Part shown: piece after piece, positions 20,398 through 27,252 of the stretch
How positions within the stretch are numbered: position 1 is the first letter of the stretch
How the letters are laid out: each line of letters begins with the position of its first letter
Source: Corynebacterium coyleae
GTDB lineage: Bacteria > Actinomycetota > Actinomycetes > Mycobacteriales > Mycobacteriaceae
Direction: 5' to 3'
Assembly (NCBI RefSeq): GCF_030408635.1
Contig: NZ_CP047198.1
Span: 682,001-746,000 of the forward strand
DNA: 64,000 nucleotides
The notes under the pieces: model-generated
What the model was told of the DNA's origin: nothing
Seen by the model: only the letters and a program-made list of their open reading frames with translations
Databases searched by the model: none
Program-made: the position numbers and the translations under genes

Positions 20398-20461
20398 TAG
20401 ACCACGTTTAGACCACGAAAACGGCTATCGTGGACCACGTATAGACCACGCAGAGACCACG
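20398..20461 (+). promoter_or_regulatory. five phased AGACCACG sites before the integrase gene (presumed arm-type sites)
   Basis: TAGACCACG-like 9-mers start at 20398, 20409, 20431 (TGGACCACG), 20442 and 20453 (GAGACCACG). Spacings are 11, 22, 11 and 11 bp, so all face the same side of the helix. The last ends 14 bases before the int start codon. The same motif recurs beside attR. This fits tyrosine-integrase arm sites and could also autoregulate int. Confidence 0.8.
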
Positions 20462-20475
20462 AAAAGGACGAGACC

Positions 20476-21765
20476 ATGGCACCCCGCCGCCCAACGAAAC
20501 GACAGTTCGGCACCGTCTCCCAACTCCCCTCCGGACGCTGGCGCGCACGCTACACCGGACCCGACGGCAAGAAACATTCCGCCTCCACAACATTCCCCGA
20601 ATCCGATGACGCCTACGCCTGGCTCTCCAACGAGCGCAAGATCATTGACCGTGGCGACTGGATCCCACCGAAGCAACGCGCCCAGGCCAAAGAGGACGAT
20701 GCCCGCACTGTCGGCGCCTGGCTTACCGAATGGCTCGAACTGCGCACGCGCGGGACCAACCCACTCGGCCCCGCCACGCACCAGAACTACACGCAAACCA
20801 TCAACCGGCGCATCCTCAAAGTGTCTGGAAAAGCAGCCTGCCTAAAAGACATTCCGCTAACTCACCTCACCCGCCGAGACATCGCAGCATGGTGGGACGC
20901 AATCAACCTCCAGTACGACACCCCACCGACGAACCGAGCGGCCTACAAACGTCTGCGAACCGCAATCGAAGCAGCCGTCGAGCGCGGCATGATCGACGCC
21001 AACCCAGTCGTACTGCCCTCAGCCGCGAAAGCAATACAGCACGACCGCAAGCAACTGCCCGAAAACCAGGTCATCACCGACATCATCAAGGAACTCGACC
21101 CCAAAACCTCAACCTCCCGCAACGTCAAGGGAGACCACAAACTCATTGCAATCCTGACCCTCGTCCACGGCGTCAGACTCGGCGAAGCCCTCGGCGCACA
21201 ACGCAAAGACTTCACCAAACACGGCGACACATGGACCTTCCACATCAACGGCAACGCCTACCGCGTCACCGACGGCCCCAAAGAACAACGCGGCATGGCC
21301 TACAAAAACAGCGTCAAAACTGCCGCCGGCAACCGCCACGTCCCAATCTTCCCCCACTACAACGACGACCTCGAATACCACCTCAAACACTTCACCAACC
21401 CCAGCCCCAACGCATTCCTCTTCACCGGCCCCACCGGAAAAATCGTCATGGACACCTCATACCGCTCGATCATGAACCGAGCCAAAGAGCGCGCCGGGCA
21501 CAAAGACGTCCGCATCACACCCCACTATGGCCGCGTCTGGCTAATCACCACGCTGGTGGAAGCCGGCATGCCAATCCCCGCCATCGGCGAAATCCTCGGC
21601 CAACGCGACCTGCGCACGATCACCGAGATTTACATGCGCACCACCGAAGCCAAGAAGCGCCAAGTCCTCGATAGCGTCAACCGCGCACTAGAGGGACTGC
21701 CCGACGGCGTCGCCGACCTGGAGGAGAAGCGCAAGCAGCGCAAGACAGACGAACAAACTGCTTGA
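20476..21765 (+). CDS. int: tyrosine-type phage integrase
   Basis: 429 aa, ATG 20476. The N-terminal part has an arm-binding-like domain (FGTVSQLPSGRWRARYTGPDG), then a SAM-like core-binding domain (about 75-170), then the catalytic domain. Catalytic residues by position: Arg234 (HGVRLGEAL), His350 and Arg353 (PHYGRVWLIT), Tyr386 (EIYMRTTE). The usual second His (LGH) is Gln376 (EILGQRD). The gene sits next to attL and its arm sites, so it recombines ssrA attB with attP. Its C-terminal ADLEEKRKQR is encoded by a 30-bp block also found in the repressor gene. Third positions are C/A-biased. Confidence 0.95.
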   Translation: MAPRRPTKRQFGTVSQLPSGRWRARYTGPDGKKHSASTTFPESDDAYAWLSNERKIIDRGDWIPPKQRAQAKEDDARTVGAWLTEWLELRTRGTNPLGPATHQNYTQTINRRILKVSGKAACLKDIPLTHLTRRDIAAWWDAINLQYDTPPTNRAAYKRLRTAIEAAVERGMIDANPVVLPSAAKAIQHDRKQLPENQVITDIIKELDPKTSTSRNVKGDHKLIAILTLVHGVRLGEALGAQRKDFTKHGDTWTFHINGNAYRVTDGPKEQRGMAYKNSVKTAAGNRHVPIFPHYNDDLEYHLKHFTNPSPNAFLFTGPTGKIVMDTSYRSIMNRAKERAGHKDVRITPHYGRVWLITTLVEAGMPIPAIGEILGQRDLRTITEIYMRTTEAKKRQVLDSVNRALEGLPDGVADLEEKRKQRKTDEQTA

Positions 21766-21854
21766 CCGGTCGCGTCGGGCGAGGCTGGTTTTGTGTGGCA
21801 GTAGCGTCGTGGGGGATGGATATACTGGCGGCGAGTAGGTAAGGAGGTGCGCCG

Positions 21855-22346
21855 ATGTTGTTGTGGGAGTCTGCGAGGCAGGAGGCTGACCGGCTGCGCT
21901 CCGTGCTGGATCCGGGCAGTTTTGGGTTGGACAACTTGGTCAAGATGGCCAACATGCTCGGCGCCCGTGTGTGGCTGCAGCCGCTTGAGCCGGATGTGTC
22001 TGGTTTTGTGCTCAAGGAGAAGGACACTGCCCCGGAGGTCTTCATCAATTCGCTTGAGACCCCGCAGCGGCAGCGTTTCACGCTCGCGCACGAGATCGGC
22101 CATTTGATCGAGCGTGCTTCGATCGCCGGCGATGATGACTATTCGTTCATCGACTACCGCAAGTCTGACGGTTACAACCTCCATGAGTTCTATGCGGACG
22201 AGTTCGCAGGTGCGCTACTGATGCCTGCCGATGAATTGTTGAGCATCGTGGATACCCAAGGGGAGTACGCGGCAGCGGAGCACTTCGGCGTGTCTGTTCC
22301 TGCAGTGCGTAAGCGTTGTGACCGTCTGGAGAAGAACCCGGAGTAA
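21855..22346 (+). CDS. ImmA/IrrE-type metallopeptidase (first copy)
   Basis: 163 aa, ATG 21855 after AAGGAGGTG, with a TATACT box about 30 bases upstream. The zinc-peptidase motif is FTLAHEIGHLIER (HExxH, about residue 78) with a downstream Glu in HEFYADEFAGALLMP. A C-terminal short HTH-like segment (HFGVSVPAVRKRCDRLEKNPE) is typical of these proteins. ImmA-class proteases cleave phage or ICE repressors to release them. The prophage has a second one at 24532 next to its repressor; this copy instead pairs with a membrane protein whose ATG overlaps its stop by one base. Confidence 0.9.
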   Translation: MLLWESARQEADRLRSVLDPGSFGLDNLVKMANMLGARVWLQPLEPDVSGFVLKEKDTAPEVFINSLETPQRQRFTLAHEIGHLIERASIAGDDDYSFIDYRKSDGYNLHEFYADEFAGALLMPADELLSIVDTQGEYAAAEHFGVSVPAVRKRCDRLEKNPE

Positions 22347-22738
22347 TGGACGATCTGACAAACGCGGACCAGCGGAAGACCGAAGACGCTAAGGTCGACG
22401 TCCAGCCGAGTGCTGAAGCGCGGGTTATGGCAGCGCAGGCCAAGCAGCAGCATCCAAGCCCGGACCCGCCAGCGGCAGCAATGCAGAAGCCCGTCAATTC
22501 CCCGGCGTTTCTGATGTCCTGGGTGAAGTGGCACCCAGCGATTGGCATGTTCCAGTTCCTGGCGGACTGTGCAACCTCTAGTGATGACCCGCCTTACGTT
22601 CGGTTTAATACCGCTCGCGACATGTGGCCAAAGTTCTACTGGCTGTGTGTGTTCGTCGACTTCCTGGTCATGGTTGCTATCTTGGCGGGTCTTGCGGTTG
22701 TCGCTTGCCGGGTCATCATAATGACGCTCTTCTCGTAG
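22346..22738 (+). CDS. predicted membrane protein, unknown function
   Basis: 130 aa. About 55 hydrophilic residues rich in Ala, Gln and Pro are followed by a weakly hydrophobic patch (AFLMSWVKWHPAIGMFQFLADCA) and one strong membrane helix near the C-terminus (YWLCVFVDFLVMVAILAGLAVVACRVIIMTLF). Its ATG overlaps the ImmA stop (TAATG), so the two are coupled. Position in the lysogenically expressed int region would suit a superinfection-exclusion or defence role, but that is only inference. Confidence 0.7.
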   Translation: MDDLTNADQRKTEDAKVDVQPSAEARVMAAQAKQQHPSPDPPAAAMQKPVNSPAFLMSWVKWHPAIGMFQFLADCATSSDDPPYVRFNTARDMWPKFYWLCVFVDFLVMVAILAGLAVVACRVIIMTLFS

Positions 22739-22747
22739 CGTTCCAAC

Positions 22748-22978
22748 CTACTTGGGGTGGTTTTTCACTGGGCTGCCGGGTCGTTTCGCGTGCCAGGTTT
22801 TAACTTCTTCGGCGTCCCAGAGGGGGGTTCTGCCATCGAAGTGAGCAATGGGAGCCGGTGTGCGTCCCTGTGCGGTGTAGGTAGTCCAGGTGGATGGTTT
22901 GATGCCGCAATGGGTGGCGCACTCTTTGACGCGCCAGAGTTCGCGTCCGGTGTCTGCGTCAGTAATGATGGGGCGCAT
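22748..22978 (-). CDS. excisionase-like HTH protein, left copy
   Basis: 76 aa, starting MRPIITDADTGRELWRVKEC. Layout is a MerR/Xis-type winged-helix: ECATHCGIKPSTWTTYTAQGRTPAP, then TPLWDAEEVKTWHAKRPGSP. It is paralogous to the protein at 53968-54222 (shared DTGRELW, TPLWDAE, VKTWHA, RPGSP). Close to int, it is the best candidate for the recombination directionality factor, but two paralogs exist and their roles may differ. It is the third gene of a leftward cassette of tiny membrane peptides. Confidence 0.8.
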   Translation of the reverse strand: MRPIITDADTGRELWRVKECATHCGIKPSTWTTYTAQGRTPAPIAHFDGRTPLWDAEEVKTWHAKRPGSPVKNHPK

Positions 22979-22980
22979 CG

Positions 22981-23121
22981 TTATGCCTTTCGGTTCATGA
23001 TGAGTGCTCGGGTGTCGAGTGTGAGGCAGAGGATTGCGCATGCGCCGATGGCGGCAAGCGTGGCGGGGTGCCAGTTAAAGATGGCGCCGATAATGAAGAG
23101 GGCTACGGTGGCTATGGTCAT
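22981..23121 (-). CDS. tiny membrane peptide (WHP type), left copy
   Basis: 46 aa. ATG 23121 follows AAAGGAACC. Hydrophobic MTIATVALFIIGAIF, then NWHPATLAAIGACAILCLTL, then a polar end. The WHP(A/I)TL signature recurs in the 41-aa peptide at 54219-54344, which has the same neighbours. The stop lies 2 bases before the HTH gene start. Too short for standard gene calling. Confidence 0.65.
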   Translation of the reverse strand: MTIATVALFIIGAIFNWHPATLAAIGACAILCLTLDTRALIMNRKA

Positions 23122-23158
23122 TGCTTGGTTCCTTTCTGTGGGTTAGTGTTGGGGTAGT

Positions 23159-23195
23159 CCCCGGTTCCGGCTACTTGGCTTAGTCGGAACCGGGG
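23159..23195. terminator. hairpin between tiny genes, left cassette
   Basis: CCCCGGTTCCG (23159-23169) pairs exactly with CGGAACCGGGG (23185-23195), loop 15 bases. T-rich sequence follows on the + strand. The right cassette has an equivalent hairpin at 54379-54419. Confidence 0.75.
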
Positions 23196-23197
23196 TT

Positions 23198-23311
23198 CTA
23201 CTTTTCAATCTCTGGCGGGTTCTTCTTCTTGAGTGGGTACTTTGTGAAGTGTTCCCTGGTCTTGAGGATTGTTAGCCAGATGGCGGTGATTGTGGCGATG
23301 AATTCAATCAC
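23198..23311 (-). CDS. tiny membrane peptide (MIE type), left copy
   Basis: 37 aa. GTG 23311 follows AAAGGAGG with good spacing. One hydrophobic helix (IEFIATITAIWLTILKT) is followed by a strongly basic tail (KYPLKKKNPPEIEK). The right cassette has a 30-aa relative starting MIEIIALLLSIWVATLQT. Helix plus charged tail resembles small type I toxins of the Fst class, but no antitoxin RNA has been shown. First gene after the operator-promoter at 23366-23395. Confidence 0.65.
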   Translation of the reverse strand: MIEFIATITAIWLTILKTREHFTKYPLKKKNPPEIEK

Positions 23312-23365
23312 CTTGCCTCCTTTCTCTGTTGAGTTTTCTTCGTTGTTCCTTGTGGAACTACCTAC

Positions 23366-23395
23366 AGCATAGCGCGCTAACACGCTATGCATCAA
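23366..23395 (-). promoter_or_regulatory. leftward promoter with palindromic operator, left cassette
   Basis: TTGATG (23395-23390), 18-base spacer, TATGCT (23371-23366). The spacer is filled by the dyad GCATAGCG-N8-CGCTATGC (23367-23390), so a repressor bound there would block the promoter. The right cassette has TTGGCA-N18-TATAAT at the same relative place. Confidence 0.7.
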
Positions 23396-23476
23396 GTTGG
23401 CAAATGGTGGAATTGTGGCGCCGTCGAAGCGTCCGCTCTGCGGCGGTTGAACAATCTCCGGCCCCGTAGAGTGCAT

Positions 23477-24463
23477 TTATTTGTTCTTCATGTCTCGAAC
23501 GGCTGTCTCTAGCGCGGCCATGTCTTTCGCGTCTACTTTGGCGTCGAGACTCCGCTTGTGGGCTTCCCATTGCTCCTTTGCGTAGTCGGTAGCTTGTTTG
23601 TGGCTGCGGCTACCGGACCCTTTGAGGACCTCGCGTTCGTTGAATACAAGCCATTTGTCGGTGAGCTCTTTCCAGTCACTCAGCAGCATTCCTTGACGTT
23701 TATCAGCGCGGTCTTCGGCATAGTCGAGGTACATGGTGGTCAGTCGTGCCATCTCTCGCAATTCGTCGTCGGTGAGGTAGTTCTTAGCGACGATGACATC
23801 CTTGGTTTTCGGCCCGTTGACACTGTCCCAGTTAGTCAGGCCCATGTTGTCCTTGGCGGCGTCGGCGCGCGCGATTATGAGCTCGGCAGCGGTCTTGCCG
23901 TGTACTGCAAAGTGCAGTTTGTTCTGTATCGAGGCGAAGAACTGCTGTACGTCCGTGCGCTTGGGGTTGTAGTCGCTACTGGAGGCGGCGATGACGTCAC
24001 AAATCTTGCGGAAGAATTGGCGTTCTGACAGGCGGATTTCGCGGATCCGCTCTAGCAGTTCGTCGAAGTAGGTGTCGTGGTTGTCGTTTTTAAGGCGCTG
24101 ATCATCGAGTGCGAAACCTTTAACTAGGTATTCGCGGAGCACTTGGGTTCCCCATGTGCGGAATTGGCTTCCGCGTGGACCGCGGACGCGGTACCCGACG
24201 GCGATAATCATGTCGAGGTTGTAGTGATTTACAGACCGGCTTTGACCAGGTACTTTCAAAAGTTGTTTGAAAGTAGACTCTTCGCCAATTTCCCTCGACA
24301 GCGTGACTTCTTTGATGTGGTGGGAGATGGCGGAGGTAGTGACGTCGAAGAGTTGCGCCATCTGCTTTTGAGTAAGCCACGCGTCGTGTTCGACTACCTG
24401 GAGACGCACCTGTACCTTTCCGTCGTCGGTGTTGTAGATGACTACTTCGTCTGGATGGGGCAT
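23477..24463 (-). CDS. RhuM family protein
   Basis: 328 aa. The N-terminal domain (VVIYNTDDGKVQVRLQVVEHDAWLTQKQMAQLF, SAISHHIKEV, ESTFKQLL, VNHYNLDMIIAVGYRVRGPRGSQFRTWGTQVLREYLVKGF) is the virulence-RhuM signature, an HTH-like DNA-contact module. The C-terminal part is largely helical and charged. RhuM proteins are common on phages and genomic islands; their biochemical role is unsettled. It lies between the tiny-peptide cassette and the repressor/ImmA pair, all leftward, so it is probably expressed in the lysogen. Confidence 0.88.
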   Translation of the reverse strand: MPHPDEVVIYNTDDGKVQVRLQVVEHDAWLTQKQMAQLFDVTTSAISHHIKEVTLSREIGEESTFKQLLKVPGQSRSVNHYNLDMIIAVGYRVRGPRGSQFRTWGTQVLREYLVKGFALDDQRLKNDNHDTYFDELLERIREIRLSERQFFRKICDVIAASSSDYNPKRTDVQQFFASIQNKLHFAVHGKTAAELIIARADAAKDNMGLTNWDSVNGPKTKDVIVAKNYLTDDELREMARLTTMYLDYAEDRADKRQGMLLSDWKELTDKWLVFNEREVLKGSGSRSHKQATDYAKEQWEAHKRSLDAKVDAKDMAALETAVRDMKNK

Positions 24464-24531
24464 ATCAGTGAATCTTTCTAGGGGAATTAACTCTGTTTAA
24501 AGCTCAGAAGCAGAGAGGGTCTTGTGGTGCA

Positions 24532-24969
24532 TCACCGCATAGGTGGGGGTGGCGCTGGCCGTCTTACGTGTGTCCTTTCGTAGAGGCGTTGCCAGGTGGT
24601 GACAATGTTGGTTGTGACGTCTAGTTCCTGTGCGAGCAGGTTTGGGCTGTGCCCGTAGAGACGTTCCGCAAGTTCGTACTCTATCGGGGAGATCAGCAGT
24701 GTGGCGGCGAATCGGTCTGCTTGTTGCTCTTGCCGCGCTTTTAGCCATCCGGTGATGCCGGCTCGGTGTTCGTGGGTGACGTGGCCAAGTTCGTGCGCCA
24801 GCGTGCAGCGTTGTTCGATGGGGTGCAGGCCGGGCGCAAGCAGTATGAGGTCGTGTTCGGGAAACCAGCCGCCGGTTTCGCCTCCTTCGAGCCAGCCGAC
24901 GTCGTCAACATCAACCCACACACCGAGCCTGCTGGCCATGTCGAGTAGGTCGACGTAACTAGGGGCCAT
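24532..24969 (-). CDS. ImmA/IrrE-type metallopeptidase (second copy, paired with repressor)
   Basis: 145 aa from ATG 24969 (MAPSYVDLLDMASRL), which overlaps the repressor end by 11 bases. HExxH motif in CTLAHELGHVTHEH, then the third ligand region QQADRFAATLLISPIEYELAERL. The proline-rich C-terminus ends RRPAPPPPMR. Adjacent repressor/ImmA pairs are the known ICEBs1 ImmR-ImmA arrangement, in which ImmA cleaves the repressor on induction; the same is likely here. Confidence 0.9.
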   Translation of the reverse strand: MAPSYVDLLDMASRLGVWVDVDDVGWLEGGETGGWFPEHDLILLAPGLHPIEQRCTLAHELGHVTHEHRAGITGWLKARQEQQADRFAATLLISPIEYELAERLYGHSPNLLAQELDVTTNIVTTWQRLYERTHVRRPAPPPPMR

Positions 24970-25483
24970 CGTGGTACTCGTCGTCGCCCATCTGCGGCTC
25001 GCGTGGAGACGAGTCTGCGGCATACGCGTCTCGTCCCGGTTTCGGTTTGCTGCGCCAGTCCGCGCCCTTGAACTGCTTGTCGACGTCAGCCTCGCGCTGC
25101 TTGCGCTTCTCCTCCAGGTCGGCAGGCTCCGGAATATGCACCGGCGAATCGAGGGACAGTTCGAAGTCGCCCTCGAACATCGGCGACGCATTAACGCGCT
25201 TCGTGATTTCGTCGAAGATCTCCGACCAATCAGCGCGTTCGAGCGCCTCGCGGATAGCGAGTGACTCAACCTTGAAGTCAGTCTCGGTGCAGTAGCCGTG
25301 GGCGATCAGCGCATCCGCGACGTCGATTTCGTATGCCTGACAGATCAGAATCACATTCTCTGCGGAAATCGCTCCACGCTCAATCTGGCGGAAGAGAGTT
25401 GTCTTTTGAATGCGGGCCGCTGAAGCCACAGCCGTGATGCTGGGCGCCCCCGGTAGGGAATTAATCCAGGTTTCAATATCCAC
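24959..25483 (-). CDS. phage immunity repressor (HTH), probably leaderless
   Basis: 174 aa if started at GTG 25483 (VDIETWINSLPGAPS). A XRE-like N-terminal HTH spans about residues 15-55 (TAVASAARIQKTTLFRQIERGAISAENVILICQAYEIDV). Then an acidic linker and a charged C-terminus that contains ADLEEKRKQR, encoded by a 30-bp block shared with int. A TTG at 25498 would add 5 residues, but it lies inside the -10/-35 spacer; the TTGACA-N17-CATAAT promoter puts the transcript start at about 25483, so the mRNA likely begins at the GTG. It is divergent from the Cro-like gene and overlaps the ImmA gene. Confidence 0.85.
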   Translation of the reverse strand: MDIETWINSLPGAPSITAVASAARIQKTTLFRQIERGAISAENVILICQAYEIDVADALIAHGYCTETDFKVESLAIREALERADWSEIFDEITKRVNASPMFEGDFELSLDSPVHIPEPADLEEKRKQREADVDKQFKGADWRSKPKPGRDAYAADSSPREPQMGDDEYHDGP

Positions 25484-25484
25484 A

Positions 25485-25567
25485 GTTGCATTATGCAACG
25501 CCTATTTGAGCATGTCAAGCGTCGAAAAGTTAAAAAGGTTGCAAAATGCGTAGCAATGTTTCATAAT
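25485..25567. promoter_or_regulatory. divergent repressor/Cro promoters with operators (genetic switch)
   Basis: Leftward: TTGACA (25518-25513), 17-base spacer, CATAAT (25495-25490). Rightward: TTGCAA (25539-25544), 17-base spacer, CATAAT (25562-25567). The dyad GTTGCATTATGCAAC (25485-25499) covers the leftward -10; a related GTTGCAAAATGC at 25538-25549 covers the rightward -35. These half-sites are natural repressor operators. Confidence 0.8.
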
Positions 25568-25602
25568 GTGTACGGAAGGTGCAATACGAAACAGGAGAGC
25601 GG

Positions 25603-25815
25603 ATGAAACTACGACCTGGATTCCTCGACAACCTCGCCGCTGAAATCAACGCGACGAGCGACTATGACCTCGCAACGTTCCTCGGCCTGACCGAGAAGCA
25701 ACTCGAACATCTCCGTTATGGCGCCGAAGTCACGCCAGAGACTGCGGCGATTCTCGAGGCCCGCCGTTCGGCTCACCTAAAAGCCGCCGAAATCCTCAAC
25801 CCCGCCGTCGCCTAG
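25603..25815 (+). CDS. Cro-like small HTH regulator
   Basis: 70 aa, ATG 25603 after CAGGAGAGCGG. Sequence MKLRPGFLDNLAAEINATSD followed by YDLATFLGLTEKQLEHLRYG and a further helix fits a short lambda-repressor-like HTH. It is the first gene of the rightward early transcript facing the repressor, the classical Cro position. Two bases after its TAG comes a copy of the CGCGCCGGGC element. Confidence 0.75.
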   Translation: MKLRPGFLDNLAAEINATSDYDLATFLGLTEKQLEHLRYGAEVTPETAAILEARRSAHLKAAEILNPAVA

Positions 25816-25861
25816 ACGCGCCGGGCAGGCACCGCAGTCGTCACAAAGAAAGGAAACGCTA

Positions 25862-26092
25862 ATGGTGTCAACAAATGAAAAGGCGCCGGAAGGGGCAACT
25901 TCCGGCGCCAGGAGCAAGGAGCGGGTGACGCCTGTCGGTACCGGCAGGGCTGTGCACACGATCCGCGTGAAACTCCCCAAGTATGAGGTTCCTACGATTC
26001 GGCGGATCCGTGAGCAGATTGGCCGGCTTCAAGAACGGCCACGCGCTCCTCAAGATGCTCAATCGCAACGCCCGCCCAATGCAAGGAATTGA
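25862..26092 (+). CDS. small early protein, unknown
   Basis: 76 aa. ATG 25862 has AAAGGAA 7 bases upstream. Mostly polar and basic (KEKAPEGATSGARSKERVTP-like start, then HTIRVKLPKYEVPTIRRIREQIGRLQERP). The last 100 bases overlap a minus-strand gene in antisense, so its 3' part may be longer than the functional protein, or only one of the two is real. Confidence 0.45.
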   Translation: MVSTNEKAPEGATSGARSKERVTPVGTGRAVHTIRVKLPKYEVPTIRRIREQIGRLQERPRAPQDAQSQRPPNARN

Positions 26093-26267
26093 TCAGTGCC
26101 TGGATCACTTCAGCGCTACTGACTGAATCAGTCTCTTGAAGGGCTATCAGGGCGTCAAGGTGTTTCACCCAGAACTGCCTAGACGAGAGATTCGAATCGG
26201 ACGCACCAGCGGCATTAAGCCGCTCTACCTGCTCCCGTAATCCGTCGATGTGGAAGTCAAAGTCCAT
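25992..26267 (-). CDS. small helical protein, unknown, convergent with the early operon
   Basis: 91 aa. ATG 26267 follows GAGGTGA. Acidic, helical sequence with heptad-like leucines (IDGLREQVERLNAAG, DALIALQETD, HLEERVAVLEAG). It points against the early operon and overlaps the preceding small gene by 101 bases tail to tail. Composition looks protein-like, and I consider it somewhat more convincing than the overlapping + strand frame. Confidence 0.55.
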   Translation of the reverse strand: MDFDFHIDGLREQVERLNAAGASDSNLSSRQFWVKHLDALIALQETDSVSSAEVIQALINSLHWAGVAIEHLEERVAVLEAGQSAHGSAES

Positions 26268-26285
26268 TGATTTTCACCTCACTTT

Positions 26286-26304
26286 CTAGCGCCAGCTGCG
26301 CTAG
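26286..26304. repeat. short hairpin upstream of a minus-strand gene
   Basis: CTAGCGC, loop CAGCT, GCGCTAG: a perfect 7-bp stem. It lies between a minus-strand start and the next + strand gene, so it could be an operator or a terminator. The rest of 26268-26392 shows nothing else. Confidence 0.5.
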
Positions 26305-26392
26305 GAGCCGAGATTACTGCGGAATTTCAGGACATAGCCACAAGCAGGAAAACGGAAACTCCTAGCCATAACCGAACAAGAAGGAACAACCA

Positions 26393-26641
26393 ATGCTCTG
26401 GAAACGAACCGAGTCAGACAACGAAATGCCGACCGAACAGTTCTGGCACAACACCATCCGTGGAATGAGCCAGGCGATGGCCGACCTTAAGTCCTTCGAA
26501 GACGACTTCGGACGGTCGGAAGCGTTCGAAGAGGGCTACAAGCGAGCTGTCCTCCACATGCACCAGGACCTTGGATCGACCAGCACCGAATTCAACTGCA
26601 TCGTTGACGCCGCCAAAGAGCGGGCAAAGGACCTGCAATGA
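26393..26641 (+). CDS. small early protein, unknown
   Basis: 82 aa, ATG 26393 after AAGGAACAACCA. Acidic, soluble, helical (QAMADLKSFEDDFGRSEAFEEGYKRAVLHMHQDLG). I do not recognise a family. Its stop overlaps the ATG of the next gene (ATGA), so the two are coupled. Confidence 0.65.
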   Translation: MLWKRTESDNEMPTEQFWHNTIRGMSQAMADLKSFEDDFGRSEAFEEGYKRAVLHMHQDLGSTSTEFNCIVDAAKERAKDLQ

Positions 26642-26820
26642 GTATCAAGCTTTTGAAATACGAGGAGGTCATGGACCAACTCGGCGTCTCCAAGAACACG
26701 GTCCGCAACCTTTACCGCGCCGGACACCTGGAGCGATTCAAAGACGGCCGCAAAGTGCGGTTCACCGAACGCAGCGTCAACGCCTACATCGAATCGAAAC
26801 TTTTTCGAATCGAAGCGTAA
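26638..26820 (+). CDS. HTH_17 excisionase-family DNA-binding protein
   Basis: 60 aa: LLKYEEVMDQLGVSKNTVRNLYRAGHLERFKDGRKVRFTERSVNAYIES. This is the compact MerR-like winged-helix of excisionase-type proteins (helix-turn-helix, then the wing with GRKVRFTE). It may be an early regulator rather than the excisionase; the prophage has two other excisionase-like proteins at its ends. ATG overlaps the upstream stop. Confidence 0.82.
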   Translation: MSIKLLKYEEVMDQLGVSKNTVRNLYRAGHLERFKDGRKVRFTERSVNAYIESKLFRIEA

Positions 26821-26887
26821 GCGCCTGCGCACCCGACAACGACGCAACAGAAACCCACCCCACTCACGCCACGAAAGGACACTCCAG

Positions 26888-27082
26888 GTGAACAACAACA
26901 AAGACACCATGGCCCGACTACCCGCAGGCATGCGCGCCTACGCATACCGGGCTAGCAACCAAGCAAGAGTTGCGCTGCACCTGCCCCACGGAACAGAAGC
27001 AATCGACCTGTCAGCCGGGCAAATGCAACGCTTCGCCGAAAGGCTAGGAGAACTCGCCGGCGACTCCACGCAAGCGAGTTGA
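26888..27082 (+). CDS. small early protein, unknown
   Basis: 64 aa, GTG 26888 with AAAGGA 9 bases upstream. Short polar N-terminus, then YAYRASNQARVALHLPHGTEAIDLSAGQMQRFAERLGELAG. No family recognised. The tRNA-like element starts 17 bases after its stop. Confidence 0.55.
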   Translation: MNNNKDTMARLPAGMRAYAYRASNQARVALHLPHGTEAIDLSAGQMQRFAERLGELAGDSTQAS

Positions 27083-27098
27083 CCAAAGACTCGCAACA

Positions 27099-27236
27099 GC
27101 CCGACCGGTGTAGCACGGGTTCGACTCCCGCGCCGGGCACTAGGCAGTGGCAAGGAGGAATATCTCGTCCCTCTCAAGGCCATATCCGTCGGTGACAGTA
27201 CGGCACTGTGCGCCTCCACTGCCCTAAACGTTTCAC
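27099..27236 (+). other. tRNA-like mini-element and adjoining structured region
   Basis: 27099-27139 reads like an acceptor stem plus T-arm with the D and anticodon arms missing: GCCCGAC at 27099 can pair (one A-C mismatch) with GCCGGGC at 27132-27138, around a T-arm with loop TTCGACT. A second stem follows: TAGGCAGTGG (27141-27150) with its partner in CCACTGCCCTA near 27217-27227, enclosing about 65 bases. It could be a tRNA remnant or a phage ncRNA. The T-arm/acceptor end contains the CGCGCCGGGC 10-mer. Confidence 0.4.
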
Positions 27237-27252
27237 AGGAAGAAGAACAGCA

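Noticed and set aside
27099-27139. Complete tRNA gene
   Set aside because: No D arm or anticodon arm; only about 41 bases between acceptor halves.
26952-27140. 62-codon minus-strand frame across the tRNA-like element
   Set aside because: Reads PGAGVEPVLHR, a known spurious translation of T-arm/acceptor sequence.
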